From Paraphysomonas bandaiensis (taxonomy: Eukaryota > Chrysophyceae): a DNA stretch of 64,000 nt. Of the stretch, positions 43,884-55,864 are shown piece after piece. The notes below the pieces were generated by a model. That model was not told the origin of the DNA. It saw only the letters and a program-made list of their open reading frames with translations, and searched no databases. Where the stretch lies: positions 62,001 to 126,000 of the forward strand of contig CBFFRP010000295.1 in the NCBI GenBank assembly GCA_965644295.1, in the 5' to 3' direction. Each line of letters opens with the position of its first letter. Position 1 is the first letter of the stretch. The position numbers and the translations under genes are program-made.

Positions 43884-46474
43884 ATGGATACAGTGGGTGT
43901 ATTACTCGAAGAATTTTACTTAGATCTTAATGGGAAAGATCCCTATGCACTTGTGGATCGTCTAAGATCACTAGAGGATGTGATGTTATCATGTGATGAG
44001 GAGTGTGTAGACGTTATCAGAGAGATCGTATCAGACTGTCAAAAGAAAGCTGCACAGGTAATACTTTACTATGTTTATATGATTACTAATGTTATATAGA
44101 CTCTTCGTGGACGTTATTCGGATACAGTAAGGAATATTATTACAGGTTGTCGTAAACAGTTACGTTCTAGAGCGGCACTAGATTCTGAGAGCTCAGCACA
44201 ACATGGACAGCGGCATCTTAATGCTGTGTTAGATCTACTTGGGCGTTGGAGCAATATTGTTGCTGAGCTGGTAGATATGCAACCATCGGAAAGTGTGCTT
44301 TTGATGAGTGTGAAACCCTTACATGGACGTGTGGCGGAAGCCGCCTTTGGGTGCTACGAAGAACTCAGTGAAGACCGAAGTTTGCCATCGTTGTGTACCA
44401 AGACATTAGGTCGAGAAAAGACAGGAGAGAATGCAGTGCATATGAGTTTATCTTCTCTTGATTATCTAGTGTCACAAGTGTCTGCTATGCGTACTGTTGT
44501 ATCCCAATACCAATCATTCCTTCGCCTTCACGGGTTGGAGACTCTTGCTGGAGACAGTGAATTAAGCCGTTGGCGGGAGGTAGAGGACGTGTATGGCGTG
44601 CTAGAAGGGGCGTACTTGCACCGTGCTGTAGAGGAAGCATTACGCGAGGGCGCTCGTAGTCTGTTAGAGGTTCAGATTGGAGTATTTATTATCCAGGCAG
44701 TAGAAGACGTATTCTTCATCATGTCTCGAGTTCTCGGACGTGCCTTGGATCTTAACATCGATAGTGTGATTGCTGTAGTAGGGAACCGAATAGTTGAATT
44801 ACTAGATCCGCCGGACCCCTGTGGAACAGAAGACGGGGAACTGAGGCTGTATTCTCTTTTATGCTCTAGGGAGGGATGCCGTGGTGTGTGTGTTACTACA
44901 CCAGTTATCGATGGAGAGGATTGTACTACCCCTCGAAAGCCTCAACGAGTAATGGGAGCTGACGATAATGAGGGCGAGGAGGATGAGAATGCTGTCGAGA
45001 AGTTAGCTAGTGATATAGGAGCAGATCTTGCCGTTGGAACAATGGCATTGGCCGGGGCTGCAGGTAAGGAAGTTCTGTAGTACATATATCTACGTCGCCT
45101 GTGGTGTACTGTATATTTGTACATGTTAAAACCAAGTAATGATGATTGTTATATATGATTAAAAAATTTTAATTTATATAACTGGTATTTATGTGTTTAG
45201 GCGAGTGGTTAGCGGCTTTTACGAGCCCTTCCCATAGCGCTCCGAGCAGCAGTAGTGGAGTGGTAAGCACCCCCACATATTCTACACCCCCAGTCTCCGG
45301 CAGTAGTAACCGAGGCACCCCTGCTGCTCGCACACCGGATCTACAAACTGCCCTTGTGGCAGCCTTAGAGGCAGATTGTGATGAATCCAATAGGGATGAC
45401 ATGTTGCAAATAAATGAGCAAGCGGTGTATCTAAATTCGCTTGAGACAGCGCGATCGTCTGTTCAACGCCTCGGAGACACTGTTAGCGGAACTGCTGACG
45501 ATGAGAGTATACACTTAAGATCTATACCTATTCTCACACAGGTAATATATATTTCTCAACCAGTTTGTTTCGAGTTGGTGTTTGGTATATACATAATATC
45601 TTATAGATTTTATTGGGTATAATAATAACTTCGTGTCGTAGGAGCTCGTGAGATCAACCAACGTCTACAAACAACTACTATATAATGAACTTGATTCTGT
45701 CATTCGCTATCACGTGTACGAGCAACTATTTGAGGCTGTGAGTGAGTTCTTACATCCATCCGAAACTGTTACCCGAAAAGAAGTGGTTCCTGGGTACAGT
45801 GGACCGTTTGTTATATCCGGTGAGGAGGGAGACCGAAGGGGATCTGAACCTCATACCCCTCTATCACGGACGGTGCTATGGGTTTTAGGTACTGGAGACG
45901 ATGAGTTTGAATTCTGTACTTCAATGCGGCGCTTACTTTCCACCGCTTGCTACCATGAAGTAAGGAGTCTATAAATATCATCATGATTGCCTTCTAATAT
46001 TACACGTAGTTCTTGTCTGCTATTGGACGGGAAATAAGTGATCTGTTGATGAATGGCATAATAGGATGTGAAGGAGAACAAGGAACAAATTTCAACGAGT
46101 GGGGGGCGCTGCTACTTTATGATCAGGTATTGTTTGTGTATATTTCATGCGATGTTAAAAATGCTGTTGTATATATGACCAATGTGTGTATGTAATATCT
46201 GCCGTATCCCTTTAAAAACACGCAGGTAACTAAAGCCATACAAATATTTGAGGAAGGTACTATGGCAGCCACCGATGAGAGTGTGAAATCATGCTTTACG
46301 CCATTGTTATGGGCCTTAAAAGTACTCACTCTTGACAAGCCTGCGGATATAAAGCGCTACGCTGTGCCGAGTGCGTGCAAGGATATCGTAGATGCGACTT
46401 TTATTCGTAAACTGTTAGCGAAAAGAGTTGACTTCTCAAGGGAAGCCATATCTAGAATAAAGTTAGATGGATAA
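43884..46474 (+). CDS. COG4: Conserved oligomeric Golgi complex subunit 4
   Basis: Six exons: 43884..44057, 44100..45063, 45201..45541, 45642..45959, 46010..46126, 46226..46474 (720 aa), all in phase. Recognisable COG4 features: a helical N-terminus (MDTVGVLLEEFYLDL), VVSQYQSFLRL, WREVEDVYGVLEGAYLHRAV, AVEDVFFIMSRVLGRAL and the diagnostic C-terminal end LLAKRVDFSREAISRIKL. COG4 is part of the octameric tether that captures retrograde vesicles at the Golgi and binds SNAREs. Length is slightly under the animal protein. A Ser/Thr/Pro-rich segment (HSAPSSSSGVVSTPTYST) starts exon 3. Family call is firm. Confidence 0.88.
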
Positions 46475-46883
46475 GATTCCATGTAGTGTATTGTTAGGGG
46501 AATCGGTTAGCTTGTAAATAATCCTTTGCTAATGCACTGCGAGCTTATATTTTACATTTTACTATCTTGAGTAGTAGTTTTTAAGTTAGTATGTGTCTGT
46601 TGTCTATAGTTGAATCTTGTCTACATTATTATTTTAGCATTGCCCATTACATGAACATTTCCTAGTACAATGATTGTGGCGATTGAAGCAGAGCATGCAC
46701 AACTATTTATGCGCGAGTATTCCGTATTTGCCGCTGCTATAAGCTAATATGAAGTGGAGACCACACGATATGCTAGCGACTACCAGGTACAATAACCCAT
46801 ATATTTAAGATTCAATTCATTAGACTCGTATTGCTCAATATATTACATTATTGCTAGCTCACGAACACCGAAATTAATTCTTG

Positions 46884-47309
46884 TTATTCACTTGCCACAG
46901 CCTCTTTCTCTTCTTTGAGCAGCTCGTTGACAGCATTTCTAACAGCATCAGGTTCCCCACTCTTTACTCTTTTTTCCACTTCTTTCTTCCATTTGGCACT
47001 GCTCATTTCTTCAGTAATCTGATCCATTTTATCTCCTAATTCTTTTGTAATAGCAACATCTTTGGCCCCCTCCTTTATAAGTCTATTATTATTAGCAATC
47101 CCAGTCATTAATCCCACTCCCACAAGAACTCTCATTCCAAACATGAAGTAATCATTAGTATCTGATGTTTCTTTAGTGGGAATTTCATCAGCTTTAAGCG
47201 GTGTGTTGTTGCTTTTTGGAGAGGATTTCGTACACATATTACGAGAGAATATAGAGCGTTGTAATGGGTGTTTACCCCATCTTGAATGAAGAGAGAATAG
47301 ACGGTTCAT
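46884..47309 (-). CDS. Small protein with probable mitochondrial presequence and one TM segment
   Basis: Single exon, 141 aa, true ATG. The first 25 residues are Arg/Ser-rich without acids (MNRLFSLHSRWGKHPLQRSI), as in mitochondrial targeting peptides. One short hydrophobic segment (FGMRVLVGVGLMTGIA) precedes a highly charged helical C-terminus (KKEVEKRVKSGEPDAVRNAV). I do not recognise a family. A mitochondrial inner-membrane accessory protein is possible by composition only. Confidence 0.6.
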   Translation of the reverse strand: MNRLFSLHSRWGKHPLQRSIFSRNMCTKSSPKSNNTPLKADEIPTKETSDTNDYFMFGMRVLVGVGLMTGIANNNRLIKEGAKDVAITKELGDKMDQITEEMSSAKWKKEVEKRVKSGEPDAVRNAVNELLKEEKEAVASE

Positions 47310-47932
47310 TGAGTAGGAGTGATATCTTAATGGTATGGTATGGTATGGTATGGTATGTGTGTATATGTGATGAGTTGGGTCTAGATTTATTCACAGTCAC
47401 AAGTTTGGTCTCAGATTATACGTATATATATCTGACTATTTTAGTTCTGAAAACATGATTTTGCTTCATAATATTCCTACTTTTTATATTATTAGAGTTG
47501 TTTTAGTAGAATATATATAGTTTTTAGACAACACTGGAATAGTATGAAGATGCCTCCATATACCACTGCAGTGTATGTACGATCGTAGTCCACTCTGTGC
47601 ATACAAACCAACGATTATATTTTCTCGGAATTCTATGAAAAACAACACATGGATCAGAAAACTCCTATTTTCAAGCCTTCTCCAGACGTTACTCTATAAA
47701 ATCCAGAAATCTAGCACCTAAAATGATAAGTTATGGAAAATCCTGTAGTTCAGTAAGCGAGTTTTCTCTATAGGTTCACAGCATTGCTTCATAGTTCCAT
47801 TAAAGTTACCACTAGCATAACATAAAGACTAATCTATCACATAAGGGACAAGATATCTTTCAAGAAAGATTAAACAAGATGTTGTTATAGACCCTTCTGC
47901 CCTCTGAGGGTCTTCGTTATCTATTAGTAGTT
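47310..47932. other. Intergenic, promoter side of two divergent genes
   Basis: Contains a short TATGG pentanucleotide run (47333-47357). No gene seen. Confidence 0.6.
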
Positions 47933-50900
47933 ATGGGGAACAGTACGTATATATATATACATAGATGTCTATCTCTCTAAGTATATGTTATTATCAGTAA
48001 CAGGAGTGTTGTTATCTAGAGAAAAGATATACAAACGACAGGAATCGATCGGTATGTCGAATATATATGAACCGAATAGCCGTAGAGGCAAATCTATACG
48101 TCGCAGTGACAGCAGACGAACCACTCTACGCAGTCAATCATCCGATCAGAGAAGACGAACGTTTAACAGGCGATCAAGTTCATTCTCTCGTGCTACTGTA
48201 GTATGTGTTTGTTTACAATGTGTATTTTGTGTCATGGATTCTTGTACAGGCAACTCAGGAGTGCACTGGATATGGTATCTACGACAGGGTAGAGAGCGTA
48301 CACGATGCTTGTGCAATGGACGATAGAGTGAAAGCATCGGCTCTCGTTAAGGAGGGTTATGATATAGACGAGCGGGATGAGGTATGTTGCTTGCAGTTTT
48401 TGTAATGAAGTGTTCACCTGTAGTTGGTGCTGCAGAAGGGGAGGACCCCTTTACACTATGTGTGTCAAAGGGGATCATTGGACATGGCGGTTTTTCTGAT
48501 GCAGTTGGGAGCTGATGTGGATGCTTATGATGATGTGAGCACCTTATAGGACTATATGTCATTCACATACACCTATATTTATTGATTATCATCGGTTGTA
48601 AATATAATAGTTTTACATTGCTGTCTTGTTGCTGCGCAGAGAAAAATGAACTGCTTAGCCTTCGCATGTGTGGGGGGCTACAAAGTCCTTGTGGAAGAAC
48701 TGCTTAAATGGACGAGAGGCATAATGTTTCAGAACCGGGTAAGTTTTTATCTTGTTGTGTTGTTGGTGACTAGTATGTGGACTATACTTTTAGGACGGAT
48801 GGACTCCACTGCATCATGCATATGAGAGTGGACACACTGAGGTGGCCGCTCTACTTCTCTACAAAGGTGCAGATATTAACAAGCCTGACTATGTAAGATA
48901 TACCTTGTATTCCTGGTATCCATGGTAAAAGGCGCAATTTTAAACGTTGTGGTTGATGATGTAGATTGGCCGCACGCCGTTACACGTTGCTGCTGAAACT
49001 GGCAACGTCGAAACAGTGCGAACAATTGTGGACAAGGGCGGTGGGGTGCGAAAGATAGATAATGTGTGTGTGATCAGCGTGTTATATTAAGCATAATGAA
49101 ATTGGTTAATACGTAATAGAGAGGTCATACCCCTTTGGACTATGCTGCTGTAAAGGGCCGGACTGCATGTGTCAGAGCTCTAATAGAAAGTGGTGCAGAA
49201 GTTAATCATAAGGACGCTGTAAGACGTTGCTGTGAAATCCGTTTAAGTGGTATGTGTAGTATTGACTGCGTTGTGTATCAGCTGTTGAAGACTCCGTTAC
49301 ACAAGTGCTGCACATTCAATTACCCTGAAACTGTGGCCACTCTTGTGGAGCTCGGTGCACACCTAGAGATGCAGGACAAGGTTGTCATATGCAGTGTATT
49401 TCTGAATCGATGTTGCTTGATGTGTGCACTTTTCGCACGATATTTTCGTGCAGATATATGGATTTTACATTCTGCTTTTATATTCTTCTGGGTGTCCTAG
49501 TTAGTGTAATTTGATATGCTCCCAAGTACTGGATCCTTTCAGTAACTCGATGTGATGTGATAACTGATCGTGATCGTGCTCATAGGATGCGGCAACGGCT
49601 CTTCATAGGGCTTGTAGTTGTGGCAGGCTGGAGGTTGCGAAGGTGTTACTAAATAAAGGTGCCAATGTGGAGGCGACAGATAACGTCAGTATCCTAGAAA
49701 AAAATATTTAGCAGCTTATCGTGAATCAGGTTGGGCGCACTGCGTTGCATTATGCGAGTGTGAATGGTCATGAAAGTACGGTGAGGTTTCTTCTGGAACA
49801 GGGTTTACCGGTGGATTCTCAAGACAATGTGAGTAACTATATTGTGTAGTTGGACTTGTTCAATTCCATCGCAGCATGGCAATACTCCCCTCCACGCTGC
49901 ATGCAGCGAACGGCACTATGCCACGGTGCATAGGTTGATAGTATGGGGTGCCCGGGCAGAAATACCAAACAAAAGCAGGGCTTGTCCATTTGACCTGGCT
50001 CTAAGAAATCGGCATGAGAGTATTCCAGACACTGTGTGTCACCGTGCTCCTGGATTGCTTGATAAATACAGAGTACGTGGATAGACGCCTTTCGTGGATA
50101 CATGTTATAAGTTGGGTGTGTTACACCAGACGAGAGTTACTGCACTGTTTAAAGCTTGCGAAGAAGGAGACCTTCGAATTGTCATTCAGAGTTTGACTGA
50201 AGGAAATGAAAATGTGAACAAGACCGACAATGTGAGATATTGTCTGACCAATGCAGTGTTATCTCTCTGAGACGTACGGTTTGTGTAATGTAGTATGGAG
50301 AAACACCGTTCCATTATTGTTGCCGTATGGGACAACTTGAGGTTGCCAAGCACCTCCTCCATGCAGGAGCTGAGCACACTGCTAAGGATAATGTAAGGAC
50401 CTGTACACTAATGCTTGTTAGAAATTAATTTGTGTGTGCAGTGGGGCTTCACACCCTTACATGTAGCATGGTAAGACTTCTTACATACGTGTATAGAATA
50501 TCTGATGCATGAACTCAGTGAAGGTGGGCATTTGGATATCGTCAAATGGCTTTTGAAAAAGGGAGAAAACATTCACAGTCGGAGTTTGGTAATGTATTAA
50601 TATTGGAAGTCGAATGTACCTTACCTCTACTCTCAGGTTGGAAGAACTCCCTTACACAGTGCCTGTCAGGTCTATATACACTAGGCATCTACGTGGTACC
50701 AAGTAATGTTGTCGTTGTAGTATGGCCAGTTGCACATTGCTAAAAGATTACTGAAAAAAGGGGCGCATATAGAGTGCACAGATAATGTTTGTTGGTTACT
50801 CGCACTATTCCTAGCATATAATGTGCACTGTTTAGATGTTGCGAACTCCTCTTCAGTACGCGGCGCAGTATGGACATATTGAATTGGTCAATTTTCTAAT

Positions 50901-52610
50901 GGAGCAGGGGGCTAATCCAGACTCGGCTGATCAGGTAGTTGGAGAAATTTTTGAGCCCGGATATAGTGTGCTAATACCTTAACATTTGTTCCGGCGTACG
51001 GGCATTTACTACAATGTTACATACATACATGTTGCTGTGTTAAATATTGTCTGCTATGTTTTTGCAGTCCGGAACAACAGCACTACATCGTGCTGCAAAG
51101 GATGGCCACCGTGACATAACATCGATTTTACTCAATCGTGGTGCCAGTATAGAAGCTGTAGACAAGGTGCGCTAGTGCAAATAATGTCGTCCATTCTATT
51201 CATACGTTAACATCGTGATAGTTCTCAAAAACACCTCTTCATTTAGCTGCCGAGTTCGATAGAGAAGCTGTTGTCAAGGAGCTACTAGAATGGAAGGCTA
51301 GTACAACCGCTCTGACACATGTAAGGCGAATGTGGCGTTGTTATATTTATATTACAGCAACTTTTTTCCGACAGTGGGGTCGTACACCTCTTCACGTGGC
51401 TTGCAATAATGGCAACACGGTCATAGCGTTACTTATCTTGCGTCAAGCACTTACCAAAATGGCCACTGATCCGGTATTACTTGTGTCTAACTCTTTGAAT
51501 TAAGGTTAATATCTGCACAGTTGATAAGGTTGCTGCGGAATCCTTCCACGCAGCGTCCCAATGACCGAAAATTACCTGAGTCTGACGAAACTAAATCTGT
51601 GAAAAAATTATTGGTGGAAAATGAAACCTTACAGAGTGTTGATCATGTGCGTGGGCGTACGTGTACAATGATGTTTTTGTGTATGACGCATAAGTATATA
51701 CCTTACATGGAACATCAATTTACGTTGATATGTTGATCTCTTACGATGTCAGAACGGGGATACACCACTACATTACTGCTGCTTTAGAGGTCATGTTGAT
51801 ACGGCGACAGAGTTGATACATCGTGGAGCTAAAGTCAACGTGAAAAACCAGGTATGTAGGGGCTGCACTGAAAAAATCAGAACTCTAATAACAGCATACC
51901 CAGTATGGGCAGTTACCTTTGCAAATGCTGCGAGATGAATGTGCACGACAGGATCTTGTCCAGCTAGCGGTATGTTCTTAAATGCTATCATAATCTCTGA
52001 CAGTATATGATTGAAGGATCGGATAAACCGCATTGTGAAGCAGCAGATGCGTATTTTTGATATTCCTATTCCTTACGAACCCCCCTCCAATACCTATATG
52101 ACTAAGTTTGCTAAGTACAAGCCTCGAGAGGTAAAGAAAGTGTCGCTCGATAAGCATGCATGCGACCTAGTTGACGCTATCCGTCGCCTGGGGTTCAAAA
52201 CCATGGATTGTTACCGGGAGGCTGAGAGAGTGGTGTCCGATCCTGTAGCTGCTCACTTTCGACTGACCAGTTCTGTTGTGGGCCAATTGGAGACGGGCTA
52301 CGAGTTATTTCGACGTAGAAACTATTCGGCATCCAGTTCCAAGTACCATGAAGCATTCGAGCGTCAATCACTTGCAGATTGGGTTGCTAAGAGATATGCG
52401 AAGAAGCGACGGTTAAAGAAGGATGTGACGCTACATATTCTTTCACTAATTAGAATTAATGATGAGTGTGAAGTGGCATTAACAGATGATTGTATACATA
52501 GAGAAGAACAGGGGCGGCTTAATGCGTTTCTCATTGCTCGCAGTATTCTTGCCGCAATACTTAGGGTAACTGTACAGGAAGTAAATTTGAAAGACCCATG
52601 CGATACATAG
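47933..52610 (+). CDS. Large ankyrin-repeat protein, probably N-myristoylated, one repeat per exon
   Basis: About 26 exons and about 1001 aa. Exon 1 (47933..47946) encodes MGNS plus two bases. A 73-nt intron leads to exon 2 (48020..48197), giving MGNSTEKIYK; Met-Gly-Asn-Ser is a fitting myristoylation signal. A basic Ser/Arg-rich region follows (RRSDSRRTTLRSQ). Exon 3 is 48250..48381. From about 48424 to 51966 come about 20 ankyrin units, most a 99-nt phase-0 exon coding 33 residues in the same register (for example DGWTPLHHAYESGHTEVAAL, YGETPFHYCCRMGQLEVAKH). Two units are split by an extra intron after their first ten or eleven residues. The last exon, from about 52018, adds 197 residues of unrecognised helical sequence (FAKYKPREVKKV, YSASSSKYHEAFERQ). 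Such proteins are scaffolds; partners are unknown. Confidence 0.88.
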
Positions 52611-53242
52611 TACATAGGATACGTATGGTGACTGTGCACACACACAGTCTGATCGTCTGATCTGATATTATAAACTGCGGATAGCTGATATGTTGATATT
52701 ACGTAGAGCGTAGGCTGTAAAACTATACAGGCTTATATGCGAAGTGTGCTATTGGAGGTCTATTCTCCCACATAGAGAGTTTGTGTATTGTAAAGAGTTT
52801 GACCGGCGTAGCTACTATTTTTTTTATAAATATCTTTGTGTGTCCGAGACTTAAAATTACTAGGCAGCTAGGCAGTGCTCTATAGCTTCACTTCCAACTT
52901 CTCCGACAAAACTTCACAGTGAATCACAAGGGGCGATAACAATATATTGCCAGAAAAAATAAGTAATAATAATCCCAATTATCGAATGATGGAGGATAGC
53001 AAGGATGTTATTCGTTCCTACTACATTTTTTAACAATACTAGGCGATAGTTTTGCTTGACTCATTGCTGTGTTATTAGGTAATAAACAAGTAAGGTAACA
53101 CATCGTAATTTCTAATCCTTTAACGAACAGCCCTTCATCTGGGCACTCCATTGACAAGCAATCAAGCACATGAATTATACATACAATCAGCAGCGCATGT
53201 CACTATTCTCCAAAACTCATCCAATAATTCATCCTCAATGTA
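52611..53242. other. Intergenic, convergent gene ends
   Basis: Between the stops of the ankyrin gene and the cyclase. No feature seen. Confidence 0.55.
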
Positions 53243-55864
53243 TTACTTGGACGTGAGCGGACGGAAACCCTTCCAACTACTGGGCGCCTGCCACCCGTGG
53301 TTCTCCATATATCTCAAAAGTGTCAAAGAGGGTCCATCTCCCTTCTCCATACTGGGTACTTGGGACATCATCTGTGTTGCTTTCTCCAGAAACCCTCGAG
53401 CGCTACCCCAGTCTCCCTGCAAATAAAACTCCAGGCCTTGTTGAAAGGTGGATAGGAATTCAGGGGTAATATGTTGACGGAGGGTCAGCATGTCGTAGTC
53501 CTTCTCGAAAACATCACTAGTGTCATTAGAAGATGTCATGAATATAACAGGTGGACCATCCTTTGTACTCCTTGCACTCTTCTTACTCCTGAAGTGCTGA
53601 TCCTGTCTACAGTCGTAGGTGTAGATTCCAATGGGCACTTCCGAGCCTTTAACTGTAATAACATCCAGTCTGCGGCACTTTCCCTTTCCGTCTTCAGTCA
53701 TAAGATCAAAGAAGTTTTGAGATACTAGAATGGGTACTCCGTACTGCTTTGAGGAACTCTCTAAACGTGCAGCCATGTTCACATGTGGGGAGAGGTAGGT
53801 GGCATCCACCTTCTGCAGAGAACCCACCGCTCCCTCGATCGCCCAGCCCGCATGAAGTCCGAATCCCATGCGCACCTTAAACTCCTGGGTACCATTCATC
53901 GTCAAGCGTTCTTCTGACCGGTACGAGAGAATATCCTTGGATCGGTTGATTTCAGCAATAATTTTACAGTATGCGATGAGGGCCATGTCCGCCAGGGTGT
54001 CAACACCAGGGATACGACGCAAGTCGATCTGAGCTGCCTTTTTCTTTGCCACCGCAGATGGGTTCTTACCCGCTTTCGTATCCCTGTGCTGAGCCAGTAG
54101 CTCAGAAAGTGTCAGCTCATCACCAATGCGCCACACTAGCAGGAAAGCCTGCCCAAGGTTCTTGTTACTCTGTCCTCGCCAGTCATGAACATAGTTATGC
54201 ACCACTGCAGCAATAGTATTCACAAAAGTCATGACATCCTTGCCCAGCTTTTCATTTACGTCTTCAAAATGATGAATATCGCAGAAGCCAAAAATCGCGT
54301 AGACTCGCACACCAGGAATGAGGGGGTTAATTACGGAAGTATTATCTTCGAGATTAAGGTTCGCAGATATAATTCCAGCCCCAGCCTCCCCGAAACCCAC
54401 GCGCAGAAGTCCAGTAATCTTCTCAATTGTACCTTCCAACAGTCGCGTCTCATACTCCCCTGATCCCGATGTGTGATCAAAGAATAGTGGTGACAGTGGA
54501 TCCTTCGAGACTTGTTCGACCATATTCATCATACGCTGAATAGGGGTTAAGACTAAACGTTCGACATCCGCATTGAAAACAACTGTTCCCGTGAGCATTA
54601 CAATCGACACAAATACAGTCAGCAGGATTCCGTTGAGCGCAACTTCTTCGACCACACCCTGGTTATTGTACCATACTACGGTTCTATAGGTATTCCCATC
54701 TACCGTAGACTTGAATGACTCCTTGGATAGCGCAGTGCTACGAATATTGTTCACATATTTCTGCTCGTTGACAATATATCCGTCTACATATGGCTGCATT
54801 TCCAGTCGAATAACATACGGCTCTCCATTGAGTCGCTCGAATGTATCCATAAATTCATCGAGAGCTGTACTTCGTGTCGAGTTATCACCGTATGTATTGT
54901 AATAATGTAAAGTACGGGCAGCGAAGTGCTGCATGTGGTCACTCTCCGAAAATGTCAATATAGGCACCAGACAAAGCATTAGTAACACAATAATAATCAC
55001 TCGACGTGTGGTAGTGTCTGACAACTCAGCTCCGACCTTAGAATTTCTCTCCTGGTTAAGATTTCGCATTTTCTCAACCTCCTCATAACTCATCAGTCCC
55101 TGACGCACCAATTCCATCTGCTCTTCCTCGACACGCTTAAGACGGTTCCTCTCAGCTTGGATTTTGTACAAGCGCACCAGTCGAGCAAGACGAACTGTTC
55201 GTACAACCCGCCCTGCTTTCGAAAAATTGTCGTTCGTACTTGACACTGACTCAGATATACCGGCGATGCCCATGCCTTCGGCAATCCAGTTGATATCAGG
55301 CAACATGGACAGAATAGCGATTAAGTCAAGCCAGAAGAAAAAACTGAAGCAGTATCCATCAAGATGGAAATGTGGAGTAAACTTCATTTGAGTCTTCGCC
55401 CACGTAGTTAATAGTAACTCAAAAATGAAAAAGAATAAGCATATAGAATTAGCAGTCTGGAACCCGACATCTGTAAACAGTAATCAAATTGTACACTGCA
55501 TAATACATATACACGAACCTACTGATTTCGGTGCTGATAGTAATCTAATATCATCCGCAAATAATACAAAGAATGTCAGTATCATCATAAGATCATCAAA
55601 CTGTATATATAGTTAATATATATGTGTATATGTATGTATAGTTATGTATACCGATATAGAAAACTTTATATTCGCAGTATCCAAAAACCACAGAGCCAAC
55701 TCTCTGGCATTCTCATATGTAAACATGGCAAAGAATCTCTGCCATTGATCTGATACAGTCCTTCTTGCTGCTAGAAAAGCACTACGCTTTCTATCAATAA
55801 CAGTTGAGTCACCATCCTCATCTATGGCATCACTGGTGGATACAGGAAGAATTCTATTCGCCAT
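53243..55864 (-). CDS. Class III nucleotide cyclase with voltage-sensor-like N-terminus
   Basis: Three exons: 55864..55652, 55600..55519, 55470..53243 (840 aa), in phase. Residues about 70-200 resemble an ion-channel S1-S4 unit: two or three helices (DDLMMILTFFVLFADD, ICLFFFIFELLLTTW, FSFFFWLDLIAILSML) and an Arg-rich S4-like helix RVVRTVRLARLVRLYK (186-201). A further TM helix near 256-271, an extracellular-type loop and another TM near 378-396 precede the cyclase domain. There, metal Asp496 is present (GFCDIHHFED), but the second metal Asp is Gln539 (NKNLGQAFLLVW; the family has GD). The transition-state Asn and Arg are kept (HVNMAARLE). The layout is known in alveolate and stramenopile cyclases, which couple membrane potential to cyclic nucleotide. 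With the Asp lost, activity is uncertain. A C-terminal TPR-like helix region (FYLQGDWGSARGFLEKA) follows. Confidence 0.88.
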
